A stretch of 64,000 bases of DNA, taken from VRUE01 sp963824215. Lineage in GTDB: Bacteria > Actinomycetota > Thermoleophilia > Solirubrobacterales > 70-9. The DNA lies in assembly GCA_963824215.1 (NCBI GenBank), contig CAWGOE010000004.1:248001-312000 (forward strand), given 5' to 3'. Shown here one piece after another: positions 56,521 to 64,000 of this stretch (position 1 is its first letter; every line of letters begins with the position of its first letter). The translations under genes and the position numbers were made by a program. The notes under the pieces were generated by a model. The model was not told the DNA's origin and searched no databases. It worked only from the letters and a program-made list of their open reading frames with translations.

Positions 56521-57288
56521 CTGTCCCTCGAACCTCGGCTCTCGCTTCTCGAGGAAGGCCTGCATGCCCTCCACCCGGTCCTCGGTCGCCATCGCAATCT
56601 CATACAGGCGGCGCTCGTTTTCGAGGCCGGCGGAGAGCGCCGTCTCCTCGGCGGCCAACACGGCCTGCTTGCCGAGGCGGACCGCGATCGGCGGCCGCTC
56701 GGCAACGGTGTGGGCCAGCTCCATCGCCTCCTCCAGCCAACGGTTCTTCTTTGCCACCTTGTTGACCAGGCCCATCTCCAGCGCCATGTCGGCGTCGAAC
56801 TGGCGGCCGGTGAGCACGTACTCCATCGCCTGCTGCTTGCCCAGTACCCGCGCGAGGCGCTGCGTCCCGCCGCCGCCGGGGATGATCCCGAGCGTGATCT
56901 CCGGCTGCCCGAAGCGGGCCGTGTCGGAGGCGACGATCATGTCGCAGGCCAGCGCCAGCTCGCAGCCACCGCCGAGGGCGAAGCCGGAGACCGCGGCGAC
57001 GAGCGGGGTCTTGATCGCGGCGACGCGGCGCCAGAAGGAGGCCGAGGGGTGGCTCAGCGTGTCGGCGAAGCTTCGTTCGCTGAGTGCCTTGATGTCGGCT
57101 CCGGCGGCGAAGACCTTGTCCGAGCCGGCGATGACGATGCAGCGGACCTCGGGATCGGGGTCGAGCCGCTCCAGCTCGGCGGCGAGCGTCTCCATCACCT
57201 CCGGCGAGAGCGCGTTGCGTGCCTCGGGCCGGTTGAGGCGCAGCAGGGCGACATGGCCGTCGCGCGAGCTCTCGACCAGCTCGCCCAT
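56518..57288 (-). CDS. Enoyl-CoA hydratase
   Basis: 256 residues, crotonase fold. The oxyanion holes are at SDKVFAAGADIKAL and AVSGFALGGGCELALACD, and the catalytic glutamates fit FGQPEITLGIIPGGGGTQRL. It hydrates 2-enoyl-CoA to 3-hydroxyacyl-CoA. It overlaps the acyl-CoA dehydrogenase gene by one base, and its product is the substrate of the dehydrogenase encoded next. Confidence 0.93.
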   Translation of the reverse strand: MGELVESSRDGHVALLRLNRPEARNALSPEVMETLAAELERLDPDPEVRCIVIAGSDKVFAAGADIKALSERSFADTLSHPSASFWRRVAAIKTPLVAAVSGFALGGGCELALACDMIVASDTARFGQPEITLGIIPGGGGTQRLARVLGKQQAMEYVLTGRQFDADMALEMGLVNKVAKKNRWLEEAMELAHTVAERPPIAVRLGKQAVLAAEETALSAGLENERRLYEIAMATEDRVEGMQAFLEKREPRFEGQ

Positions 57289-58463
57289 CAGCCTTTGCCT
57301 GCCTCCAGGGGAGTCATCGCGTTGATCCCCGTTGCGGAGCGGCCGATGATCAGCTTCTGGATCTGCGAGGTGCCCTCGTACAGAGTCGTAACCCGGGCGT
57401 CGCGCAGGTAGCGCTCGACCGGATAGTCATCGACGTAGCCGGCGCCGCCGTGCACCTGGATCGCCAGGTTGGCGCATTCAACCGCGGCCTCGGTGGCGTG
57501 CAGCTTGGCCACAGAGGTCTCCAGCGTGTTCGGCTTGCCTTCGTCCTTGAGCGCGCCCGCGCGGTAGACCAGCATCCGCGAGGCATCGCGCTTGACGATC
57601 ATGTCGGCGATCATCTCCTGGACGAGTTGGAAGCGGGCGAGGGGGACGCCAAACTGCTTGCGCTCCTTTGAGTACGCGACCGAAGCGTCGACACAGCCGT
57701 CGCAGATGCCGACGCAGCCGGCGGCGACGCTGTAGCGACCGTTGTCGAGGGCACTCATCGCGACCTTGAAGCCGTCGCCAATCTCGCCCAGCATCGCGTC
57801 CTCGCCGACCTCGACCGAGTCGAGCGAGAGCTCCGCCGTATCGGAGGAGCGCAGCCCGAGCTTGCCGTGGATCTCCTGCGAGGTGAAGCCCTCACTGGCG
57901 GTGGGGACGAGGAAGCAGGCGAGGCCGCGGTGCTTCTTCTCCGGATCGGTCTGGGCGAAGATCAGCGCCACCTCGGAGAAGTTGCCGAGCGAGATCCACA
58001 TCTTCTGGCCGCTGATCGACCAGCCGGAGTCGGTCTTGGTCGCCCGCGTGCGCAGGTTGGCGGCGTCGGAGCCGGTGTCGGGCTCGGTCAGGCCGAAGCA
58101 GCCGAGCGCCTCGCCCGAGCACATCCGCGACAGCCACTTCTGCTTCTGCTCCTCGGTTCCCCACTTCTCGATCGAGCCGGCGACCAGCGAGGTCTGGACC
58201 GAGACGACCGTGCGGGCTGAGGAGTCGGCGCGACCAACCTGCTCGACGATCAGGCCGTAGCCCATGTAGTCGAGGCCACGTCCGCCGTACTGCTCGGCGA
58301 CCGGCGCGCCCAGATAGCCGACCTCGCCCAGCTTGCTCGCCAGCTCGCGGTCGAAGCGGGCGGCGCGGTCGTTCTCTTTGACCCGCGGGATGATCTCGCG
58401 ATCGGCGAATTCCCGTGCCGCCTCGGAGATCAGGCGCTGCTCGTCGGTCAACTGGAAGTCCAT
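57288..58463 (-). CDS. Acyl-CoA dehydrogenase
   Basis: 391 residues, FAD-dependent. Signatures are CFGLTEPDTGSDAANLRTRA, KMWISLGNFSEVALIFAQT and QIHGGAGYVDDYPVERYLRDARVTTLYEGTSQIQ, quoted as separate pieces (for example VHGGAGYVDDYPVERYLRD). The catalytic glutamate lies in LYEGTSQI. Substrates are most likely short-chain or branched acyl-CoA. First of three genes giving a full dehydrogenation-hydration-oxidation sequence with the thiolase nearby. Confidence 0.94.
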   Translation of the reverse strand: MDFQLTDEQRLISEAAREFADREIIPRVKENDRAARFDRELASKLGEVGYLGAPVAEQYGGRGLDYMGYGLIVEQVGRADSSARTVVSVQTSLVAGSIEKWGTEEQKQKWLSRMCSGEALGCFGLTEPDTGSDAANLRTRATKTDSGWSISGQKMWISLGNFSEVALIFAQTDPEKKHRGLACFLVPTASEGFTSQEIHGKLGLRSSDTAELSLDSVEVGEDAMLGEIGDGFKVAMSALDNGRYSVAAGCVGICDGCVDASVAYSKERKQFGVPLARFQLVQEMIADMIVKRDASRMLVYRAGALKDEGKPNTLETSVAKLHATEAAVECANLAIQVHGGAGYVDDYPVERYLRDARVTTLYEGTSQIQKLIIGRSATGINAMTPLEAGKG

Positions 58464-58475
58464 CTCGCTCCTTCT

Positions 58476-59276
58476 CTAGTTCGTCGTTCGAAGCTCGCGG
58501 CCGAGGGTCTCGGCGAAGGCCTGCTGCGCCTCACGGGTGCGCGGGCCGGGCGCGTCGGCCAGGTCCTTCCCGTCGATCGCCGAGACCGCTTGAATCTCGC
58601 GCGTGGTCGAGGCGAGAAAGGCCTCCTGCGCGGCGCGCAGGTCAGCGACCGGCCAGGCGCCCTCTTCGACCTGCAGGGCCTTGACCAAGCGGTCGCGGGT
58701 GATCGACTCGAGCACGCCGACGTCGAGTGCCGGCGTCCGCAGCGTTCCCTGCGGGGAGACCCAGAAGATCGCCGAGGTGGGCGGCTCGAGCACGGTGCCG
58801 TCGGGTGTGACGAGGACGGCCTCGTCGGCGCCCTGCGCCTGCGCCAGGCGGGTCGCTTGCATGTTGGCCGCGTAGGAGAGCGACTTAACCCCGTTAAGGA
58901 TCACGGTGGGGGAGTAGGTGACGGTGGCGAGGCGGAGCGTCTCGCTGTGCGCTGGGATCGGCTCGACCGCGGCGATACGACGGCCGCCGCGGGTAACGAT
59001 CAGTCGCAGCTGCCCGTCGGGACCGCCAGCCTCGGTCAGCAACGCCTCGATCTCCCGCTCCAGCGCGGCGCGGTCGAACTCGAGCTGGATCGCGACGGCG
59101 GAGCGCTCGAGCCGGTCGAGGTGGTCGCCGAGCGCGAAGGGCCGCCCCTCGTAGAGCCGGATCACCTCGAAGGCACCGTCGCCGCGGTAGAGGCCGTCGT
59201 CCTTCATCGGCACCATCGCCTCGGCAGTGGGCGCTATCAGCCCGTCGACGCTGGCGAGTTCTACGAGCTCGGTCAT
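58476..59276 (-). CDS. Class IV aminotransferase (ilvE/pabC-like)
   Basis: 266 residues, PLP fold type IV. The start YRGDGAFEVIRLYEGRPF, the lysine in GVKSLSYAANM and the phosphate-binding region LEPPTSAIFWV and TRDRLVKAL are typical. The sequence alone does not separate branched-chain or D-amino-acid aminotransferase from 4-amino-4-deoxychorismate lyase. It lies 12 nt upstream of the acyl-CoA dehydrogenase gene on the same strand, which would favour branched-chain amino acid breakdown. Confidence 0.85.
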   Translation of the reverse strand: MTELVELASVDGLIAPTAEAMVPMKDDGLYRGDGAFEVIRLYEGRPFALGDHLDRLERSAVAIQLEFDRAALEREIEALLTEAGGPDGQLRLIVTRGGRRIAAVEPIPAHSETLRLATVTYSPTVILNGVKSLSYAANMQATRLAQAQGADEAVLVTPDGTVLEPPTSAIFWVSPQGTLRTPALDVGVLESITRDRLVKALQVEEGAWPVADLRAAQEAFLASTTREIQAVSAIDGKDLADAPGPRTREAQQAFAETLGRELRTTN

Positions 59277-59406
59277 CGACGCGCGAGGCTACCTGAGGAG
59301 ATTCGCCGTATGCGATCCGCCGCGTGCACTCCCCGAGCCCTTCTCCCGCGCCAGAATGGATGCTTCTACCCCCTATAGGGGCCACAAAGTTCCATCTTGT
59401 CGTTGC

Positions 59407-60609
59407 TCAGGCTGCCTCAAAAACCGTGGCAAGGCCCTGGCCGACGCCTACGCACATGGTTGCGATGCCGTAGCGGCCGTTGCGGCGACGCAGCTCGCGG
59501 ATGAGGGTGGTGGTGAGGCGGGCGCCGGAGCAGCCGAGCGGGTGGCCGAGGGCGATTGCGCCGCCGTTGACGTTGAGGCGGTCTTCGTCGATGCCGAGCT
59601 TGCGGGCGCTGGCGAGCACCTGCGAGGCGAAGGCCTCGTTGAGCTCGATCAGGTCGATCTGGTCGAGGTTGAGGCCGGCGGCGTCGAGGGCGCGGGGGAT
59701 GGCAACGGCTGGGCCGATTCCCATGTAGGCGGGGTCGACGCCGGCGACGCCAAAGGCCACGACCCGCGCCAGCGGTTCGGCGCCGAGCTTCTCTACTCCC
59801 GCCTCGGAGGCGACCAGCAGGCAGGCAGCGCCGTCGTTGAGGGTCGAGGCGTTGCCGGCAGTGACCGTGCCGCCCTCGCGGAAGACCGGACGCAGGCCCG
59901 CCAGCTTCTCCAATGACGCATCCGGGCGGGGGCCCTCGTCGGCCTCGACCACGACCGTCTCGCGCCGTCCCTTCGGTGCCTCGATCGGAACAATCTCCTC
60001 ATCGAAAAGGCCGGTCTCGGCGGCGGCGACCGCGCGCTGGTGGCTGCGCAAGGCGAAGGCGTCCTGGTCCTCGCGGCTGACCCCGTAGCGCTCGGCGACG
60101 TTCTCACCGGTCTCTCCCATCGACTCGGTCGAGACGCCAAGCTCGGCCATGCGGGAATTGACGAAGCGCCAGCCCAAGGTCGTGTCGTGCATCGTCTGCT
60201 CGCCGCGCGGGAGGCCATGCTCGGGCTTGCCGACGACCCAAGGCGCTCGGCTCATCGACTCGACCCCACCAGCGAGGTAGAAGTCGCCCTCGCCGAGCTT
60301 GACTGCGCGAGCGGCGGCGTTGACCGCCTCGAGGCCGGAGGCGCAGAGGCGATTGACAGTGGCGCCGGGGACGCTGTCGGGCAGCCCGGCGAGCAGCGCC
60401 GCCATCCGCGCCACGTCGCGGTTGTCCTCGCCCGACTGGTTGGCGGCGCCGAAGTAGACGTCGACAATCTCAGCCGGGTCGACCCCGGTGCGCTCGACGA
60501 TTGCGCCGACGACGTGAGCGGCGAGGTCGTCGGGGCGGACGCCGGAGAGCGCGCCGCGGTAAGCGCCCATTGGCGTGCGCACTGCATCGATCAGAAAAGC
60601 CTCAGGCAT
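59407..60609 (-). CDS. Acetyl-CoA acetyltransferase (thiolase)
   Basis: 400 residues. The acylated cysteine is in VNRLCASGLEAVN, the second site is GGAIALGHPLGCSGARLTTTLI in parts, and the final active-site cysteine is in MCVGVGQGLATVFE. It splits 3-ketoacyl-CoA or condenses two acetyl-CoA. Separated from the other beta-oxidation genes by the aminotransferase and a 130-nt gap, so it may have its own promoter. Confidence 0.94.
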   Translation of the reverse strand: MPEAFLIDAVRTPMGAYRGALSGVRPDDLAAHVVGAIVERTGVDPAEIVDVYFGAANQSGEDNRDVARMAALLAGLPDSVPGATVNRLCASGLEAVNAAARAVKLGEGDFYLAGGVESMSRAPWVVGKPEHGLPRGEQTMHDTTLGWRFVNSRMAELGVSTESMGETGENVAERYGVSREDQDAFALRSHQRAVAAAETGLFDEEIVPIEAPKGRRETVVVEADEGPRPDASLEKLAGLRPVFREGGTVTAGNASTLNDGAACLLVASEAGVEKLGAEPLARVVAFGVAGVDPAYMGIGPAVAIPRALDAAGLNLDQIDLIELNEAFASQVLASARKLGIDEDRLNVNGGAIALGHPLGCSGARLTTTLIRELRRRNGRYGIATMCVGVGQGLATVFEAA

Positions 60610-60655
60610 GGTTGAGCATTAAATGCGACGCGGGCCAGCGGCGTATGCTCGCCTC

Positions 60656-60946
60656 ATGGGCTTCATCTTTCTCACTCTCGGCATGCTTGCGCTGATCATC
60701 GGCGTCCTCCTCGTGGTCGGCCACTTCTACCAGGGCAGCAGCGCTGACTTGGTCGACTGGAAGCCGACCCGCAGCCCCGAAGTTGAGGCACAGAACGAGA
60801 TCGACGACCTGCAGCAGATGCTCGACGCGCAGAATGAGATGCGCCGTCGCCGTGGCGCCCCGGAGATCGACGAAAGCGCGCTGCGCGCCGAGGTCGAAGA
60901 GGAGGAGCTGGAGCGGTTGCGGCGGGGCGACCCGTTCGCGGGCTGA
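60656..60946 (+). CDS. Small membrane protein with coiled-coil tail
   Basis: 96 residues from ATG 60656. One N-terminal membrane helix (GFIFLTLGMLALIIGVLLVVGHF) and a charged helical tail (EVEAQNEIDDLQQMLDAQNEMRRRR). No family recognised. The tail may scaffold a partner on the cytoplasmic face. Confidence 0.6.
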   Translation: MGFIFLTLGMLALIIGVLLVVGHFYQGSSADLVDWKPTRSPEVEAQNEIDDLQQMLDAQNEMRRRRGAPEIDESALRAEVEEEELERLRRGDPFAG

Positions 60947-60955
60947 GGGGCGTCC

Positions 60956-61417
60956 GTGGCGCGGGCGCTGATCGTCGCTTGCGGCTGCCGCGGTCGCGAG
61001 CTTGGGACCCGGCTGCTGGCTGAGGGCTGGTCGGTGCGCGGGACCAGCCGGCGAGAGGAGGGACTGGCGACGATCGAGGCGGCAGGGATCGAGGCGGCGC
61101 TCGCCGATCCTGAGCAGCCTGGGACGGTGCTCGATCTGGTCGGAGACGTGGCCGCGGTGTACTGGTTGCTCGGCTCGGCCGAGGGCCCAGCCGAGAACCT
61201 CGAGGCGATCCACGGCGCCCGGCTCGAGCGCCTGCTCGAACGCTTGGTCGAAACGCCGGTGCGGCACTTCCTCTACGAGGCGAGCGGCAGCGTCGACCCC
61301 GAGATCCTGGAGCGAGGGAGCGAGATCGTGCAGGCGGCCGGCGAGCGTTGGCGTATCCCGATCACCGTCGCGGGCCCGCAAACCGATATAGCTAAACTCG
61401 GATGGGAATTAAGGTAA
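60956..61417 (+). CDS. Rossmann-fold NAD(P)-binding protein, short form
   Basis: 153 residues from GTG 60956. It starts LIVACGCRGRELGTRLLAEGW, a GxxGxG-like nucleotide-binding loop, and has LVGDVAAVYWLLGSAEG and HFLYEASGSVDPEIL. It resembles the N-terminal part of SDR/epimerase-type proteins but ends after the sixth strand region, perhaps truncated. No catalytic Tyr-x3-Lys. Function unknown. Confidence 0.6.
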   Translation: MARALIVACGCRGRELGTRLLAEGWSVRGTSRREEGLATIEAAGIEAALADPEQPGTVLDLVGDVAAVYWLLGSAEGPAENLEAIHGARLERLLERLVETPVRHFLYEASGSVDPEILERGSEIVQAAGERWRIPITVAGPQTDIAKLGWELR

Positions 61418-61454
61418 ATGTGCCTAAAGCGAGTATCCGAGAGGAGCTGTTCCG

Positions 61455-62123
61455 ATGAGCCTGCAGCTTGGTGACGTAGCACCCGATTTCGAGGCCGAGA
61501 CGACTGAGGGCCGGATCAAGTTCCACGACTGGATCGGCGACTCCTGGGCGGTGCTCTTCTCGCACCCGAAGGACTTCACCCCGGTCTGCACGACCGAGCT
61601 CGGCTACATGGCGAGCATCGAGCCGGAGTTCGCCAAGCGCAACGTGAAGATCATCGGACTTTCGGTCGACCCGCTCGACAAGCACGAGGACTGGGCGAAG
61701 GACATCGAGGAGACGCAAGGCACGGCGCCGAACTACCCGATCATCAGCGACGCCGACTTTGAGGTCGCGAAGGCCTACGGGATGCTGCCGGCGGACGTCT
61801 CCGGCGACGCCGCGGACCGCACTCCCGCCGACAACCAGACCGTCCGCAACGTCTTCGTCATCGGCCCGGACAAGAAAATCAAACTTATCCTCGTCTACCC
61901 GATGACGACCGGGCGCAACTTCGACGAGGTGCTGCGGGTGGTCGACTCACTCCAGCTCACCGCCGATCACAAAGTCGCCACTCCGGCCCAGTGGCAGAAC
62001 GGTGACGATGTGATCATCGCCGGCTCGGTCTCCAACGACCAGGCAAAGGAGATCTACCCCGACGGCTGGGAGGAGCCCCGTCCATACATTCGCATCGTGC
62101 CTCAGCCGTCTAAGGCGCCGTAG
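61455..62123 (+). CDS. Peroxiredoxin, 1-Cys (Prx6-like)
   Basis: 222 residues. The peroxidatic cysteine is Cys-45 in FTPVCTTELG; the C-terminal domain with YPMTTGRNFDEVLRVVDSLQL and no resolving cysteine marks the 1-Cys Prx6 group. It reduces hydrogen peroxide and organic peroxides with an external thiol. A strong GAGGAG precedes the ATG. The last codons and stop (SKAP) fall in a family A palindrome. Confidence 0.94.
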   Translation: MSLQLGDVAPDFEAETTEGRIKFHDWIGDSWAVLFSHPKDFTPVCTTELGYMASIEPEFAKRNVKIIGLSVDPLDKHEDWAKDIEETQGTAPNYPIISDADFEVAKAYGMLPADVSGDAADRTPADNQTVRNVFVIGPDKKIKLILVYPMTTGRNFDEVLRVVDSLQLTADHKVATPAQWQNGDDVIIAGSVSNDQAKEIYPDGWEEPRPYIRIVPQPSKAP

Positions 62124-62233
62124 CCGGCGCCTGGCGGTGTCCTCGGTCGGCCGGCTGCGGGTCACGCACTGATGTGCGCTCCCCTTGCCGGCCTCCCTGC
62201 GTCCTGGCCAGGCTTGGCTACGGCGCCTTAGAC
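62108..62233. repeat. Family A palindrome, copy 5 (peroxiredoxin / Nudix)
   Basis: Outer arms GTCTAAGGCGCCGTAGCC (62108-62125) and its exact reverse complement (62216-62233), 18 bp. Inner GGCCGGC/GCCGGCC and GCAC-tgat-GTGC; core words GTCCTCGGTCGG, GGTCACGCACT, GTGCGCTCCC, CCCTGCGTCC. The outer arms contain the last codons and stops of both convergent genes. Confidence 0.88.
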
Positions 62234-62715
62234 CCGTCTAAGAAATTGCCCAAGATCCGCGCGGTGGCTCCCCAGATCAGCTGGCCCTCGACCTCGTAGG
62301 TGGGGGTGTGGATGGGGATGCCGCGGCGGATTAGGCGGCGCATCGCGTAGCCCTCGCGGAGGACGTCGAGCGAGTAGGTGAGGACGGTCTCGACCTCGGC
62401 CGGGTTGGGCGCCAGGTCCAGCTCGCCGGGGTGGGGGATGCGGCCGATGAAGGGGTGGATGCAATAGCCGGTGACGAAGGTGCCGGTGGTCGGCAGCTGC
62501 TCGCCCACCTCGACCACGGATGGATCGAGGCCGATCTCCTCGTGTGCCTCGCGCAGGGCCGTGGCGGCGAAATCCAGGTCGGCGTCGTCCTTGCGCCCGC
62601 CCGGGAATGAGATCTCGCCGGCATGGCGTCGCATGTCGGCTCGCCGCTCGGTGAAAACCAGGCCCGGATCGTCCGGCCAGCCGTAGAGAGGCAGGAGAAC
62701 CGCCGCGTCGGTCAT
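62218..62715 (-). CDS. Nudix hydrolase, CoA pyrophosphatase-like (NudL)
   Basis: 165 residues from ATG 62715. The NudL-type start LVFTERRADMRRHAGEISFPGGRKD and the Nudix box ATALREAHEEIGL are present; the first glutamate of the generic box is replaced as in this subfamily. It probably cleaves CoA to 4'-phosphopantetheine and 3',5'-ADP. The C-terminal SKAP is encoded by a repeat arm. The frame upstream of ATG 62715 is a shadow of the SDR gene. Confidence 0.87.
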   Translation of the reverse strand: MTDAAVLLPLYGWPDDPGLVFTERRADMRRHAGEISFPGGRKDDADLDFAATALREAHEEIGLDPSVVEVGEQLPTTGTFVTGYCIHPFIGRIPHPGELDLAPNPAEVETVLTYSLDVLREGYAMRRLIRRGIPIHTPTYEVEGQLIWGATARILGNFLDGSKAP

Positions 62716-62758
62716 TGGCGACTTACCCCCCGTAAAAGGTCGATAAGTCGCCAGGGCC

Positions 62759-63571
62759 TCAAATGATGACCTGCACGGTGCCGCCATCCACCGACCAGGC
62801 GGCGCCGCTGACGTAGGAGGCGCGCTCGGAGCAGAGGAAGACGATCGCCGCGGCGATCTCGCCGACCTCGGCAAGGCGGCCGATCGGGCGCTTGGCGCCG
62901 GCCTCCGCCAGCGCCTCCTCGCGGCTCTCGGCGCCCGACATCTGCTGTGACTGGTCGAGCAGTCCGCCCGGCTCCATCCACATCTCACCTTCAACCGGGC
63001 CGGGGCAGATCGCGTTGACGAGCACGCCCTGCTTGGCGTAGCGATCGGCGAAGAGGCGCGAGAGCGAGAGCTCAGCTGCCTTTGCCACCGAGTATTCCGG
63101 CATCGCGGCCGAGGGTCGCTTGCCGGCGGTTGAGCAGACGTTGACGATCCGGCCCCAGCCACGCTCGACCATCGCCGGCGCGGCAGCCCGCATCGCCCGC
63201 ATTGGCGCCATCACGTTGAGCTCGTACTGGGCGTACCAGTCCTCGTCGGGCACGTCATCGAGATGGCGCCACTGGGCGGCGCCGGCGTTGTTGACGAGCA
63301 CGTCGAGCGCGCCGAAGTGCTCGACCGCGGCCGCCAGCATCTGCTCGCCCGCGTCGGGGTCGGTCACGTCGAGGACGAGCGCCTGGGCTTGCCCGCCGCC
63401 CTCGGCGCCAGCGGCCGCAGCCTCGTCCCGCGCCGCCGCCAGCCGCTCCTCGTTGCGCCCGACCAACAACACCTGCGCGCCCTCGGCGCAGAGCAGCCGC
63501 GCGGTCTCCTGGCCGATGCCGCGACTGGCGCCGGTGACTACGCAGGCCCGTCCTTTCAGCCCCAGGTCCAT
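62759..63571 (-). CDS. Short-chain dehydrogenase/reductase
   Basis: 270 residues, classical SDR. NAD(P) site VTGASRGIGQETA, NNAGAAQW, the catalytic Ser in VCSTAGK and YSVAK (Tyr/Lys), and CPGPVEGEMW after them. The final SVDGGTVQVII is usual. The acidic or basic cofactor choice is not clear (LVGRNEERL suggests NADP). Substrate unknown. Downstream of a GMC oxidoreductase gene on the same strand, 5 nt apart. Confidence 0.92.
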   Translation of the reverse strand: MDLGLKGRACVVTGASRGIGQETARLLCAEGAQVLLVGRNEERLAAARDEAAAAGAEGGGQAQALVLDVTDPDAGEQMLAAAVEHFGALDVLVNNAGAAQWRHLDDVPDEDWYAQYELNVMAPMRAMRAAAPAMVERGWGRIVNVCSTAGKRPSAAMPEYSVAKAAELSLSRLFADRYAKQGVLVNAICPGPVEGEMWMEPGGLLDQSQQMSGAESREEALAEAGAKRPIGRLAEVGEIAAAIVFLCSERASYVSGAAWSVDGGTVQVII

Positions 63572-63576
63572 CGCGA

Positions 63577-64000
63577 CTAGGGGGTCGCTTCCTGGCTGTC
63601 GGTCTTCGTCCCGCCCAGCGGTGGCTTGCCCGCGATCAAGTCGGCCCCGCGCTCGGCGACGGCGATCGTGGGCGCGTTGGTGTTGCCGCTGGGGATGATT
63701 GGGAAGACCGAGGCATCGACGACGCGCAGTCCGTCCACGCCCCGCACCCGCAGCTCCGGATCGACAACCGCGTTCTCATCGGACCCCATCTTGCAGGTAC
63801 CAACGGGGTGGTAGAGCAGCTCGACACGGCGACGCAGGTCCGCGGCGATGTCCTCGTCGCTTTCGACGTCTTGACCCGGGAACAGCTCGCGGCCGAGCTC
63901 TGCGGCGAACGGCTCCGCGGCGGCGATTTCCCGCGTCAGCCGGGTCCCTGCGACCAGGGCGGCGATGTCCTCGGGCTCGGCCAGGGTGTTGGTCTGGATG
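63577..64000 (-). CDS. GMC family oxidoreductase (choline dehydrogenase-like), C-terminal part
   Basis: The frame is open to the right window edge; the N-terminal FAD domain lies outside. The C-terminal GMC signature is clear: LYHPVGTCKMG, DPELRVRGVDGLRVVDASVFPIIPSGNTNAPTIAVAERGADLI in pieces. The active-site histidine is in YHPVG and the Asn in SGNTNAP. It oxidises an alcohol using FAD. Ends with a short unrelated tail after ADLIAGK. Confidence 0.92.
   Translation of the reverse strand, partial: IQTNTLAEPEDIAALVAGTRLTREIAAAEPFAAELGRELFPGQDVESDEDIAADLRRRVELLYHPVGTCKMGSDENAVVDPELRVRGVDGLRVVDASVFPIIPSGNTNAPTIAVAERGADLIAGKPPLGGTKTDSQEATP

Noticed and set aside
62716..63162. Nudix frame extended upstream of 62715
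   Set aside because: Overlaps the SDR gene in another frame and has no similarity to NudL N-termini.
1..64000. tRNA, rRNA or CRISPR genes
   Set aside because: No T-loop-like GGTTCGAATCC with matching acceptor stem, no rRNA blocks and no regularly spaced direct repeats were found by eye.

Overview
The window is a high-GC bacterial chromosome segment, most probably from an actinobacterium of the Thermoleophilia/Solirubrobacterales type. This rests on the gene complement: GuaB3, an ECF sigma factor followed by a CU044_5270-like protein, DUF3352, a large secreted family with a CPKGK...C basic tail, and an actinobacterial cytochrome oxidase set. No lineage-marker search was possible. Genes are densely packed, GTG and TTG starts are common, and 1-8 nt start/stop overlaps are frequent. 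I saw no rRNA, tRNA or CRISPR, and there is no gene-free stretch longer than about 300 bases.

Layout. 1-6.7 kb: end of a 1-phosphofructokinase, guaB3-guaA, a polytopic membrane protein with a GxGD-like motif, a ZIP transporter with its Fur/Zur-type regulator and operator, and an M23 peptidase. 6.9-15.2 kb: rplM-rpsI-glmM, sigma factor/CU044_5270 pair, glmS, DUF3352 lipoprotein. glmM and glmS together supply glucosamine phosphates for the cell wall. 15.2-21.3 kb: Fic protein behind an AT-rich leader, NAD(P)HX repair enzyme, CBS protein, alanine racemase (frameshifted near its end), CCA-type nucleotidyltransferase, infA. 21.4-29.8 kb: an alpha-glucosidase-like hydrolase, a three-gene ABC exporter, an amidase with a possible small partner, small membrane proteins, a zinc-ribbon protein and a GT4 glycosyltransferase.

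29.8-43.1 kb is a respiratory region. ctaC-ctaD-(USP-like gene)-ctaE encodes an apparently complete aa3-type oxidase. Nearby are ctaA (haem A synthesis) and a dihaem lipoprotein cytochrome c. On the opposite strand a second subunit II/subunit I pair is followed by ctaB, a 37-residue membrane peptide and a subunit-IV-like protein. This second pair has lost nearly all haem and copper ligands while keeping the oxidase fold motifs. It looks like a metal-free pseudo-oxidase retained beside the haem-assembly genes, and it is the strongest candidate here for an undescribed system.

43.1-49.9 kb: a PAP2 protein and a flippase-like protein, then a 4.6 kb IS1-family transposon with 21-bp terminal inverted repeats and an 8-bp target duplication. 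It carries HTH regulators, an ImmA/IrrE peptidase and several unknown genes, and it appears to have landed inside the promoter of trxB. 49.9-64 kb: trxB, greA, UBP zinc-finger protein, alkylsulfatase-like enzyme, alkaline phosphatase, a reverse-strand fatty-acid/acyl-CoA cluster (hydroxyacyl-CoA dehydrogenase, enoyl-CoA hydratase, acyl-CoA dehydrogenase, class IV aminotransferase, thiolase), peroxiredoxin, Nudix, SDR, and the 3' end of a GMC oxidoreductase.

Overlaid on the genes are several palindromic repeat families. Family A (five copies) sits at gene ends, mostly between convergent genes, with stem arms that run into the coding sequences. Family B (three copies) sits next to stop or start codons. 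A 92-bp palindrome occurs in the same reading phase in the guaA and rpsI reading frames, a relative lies in the glycosyltransferase gene, and an unrelated 43-bp palindrome lies inside glmM.
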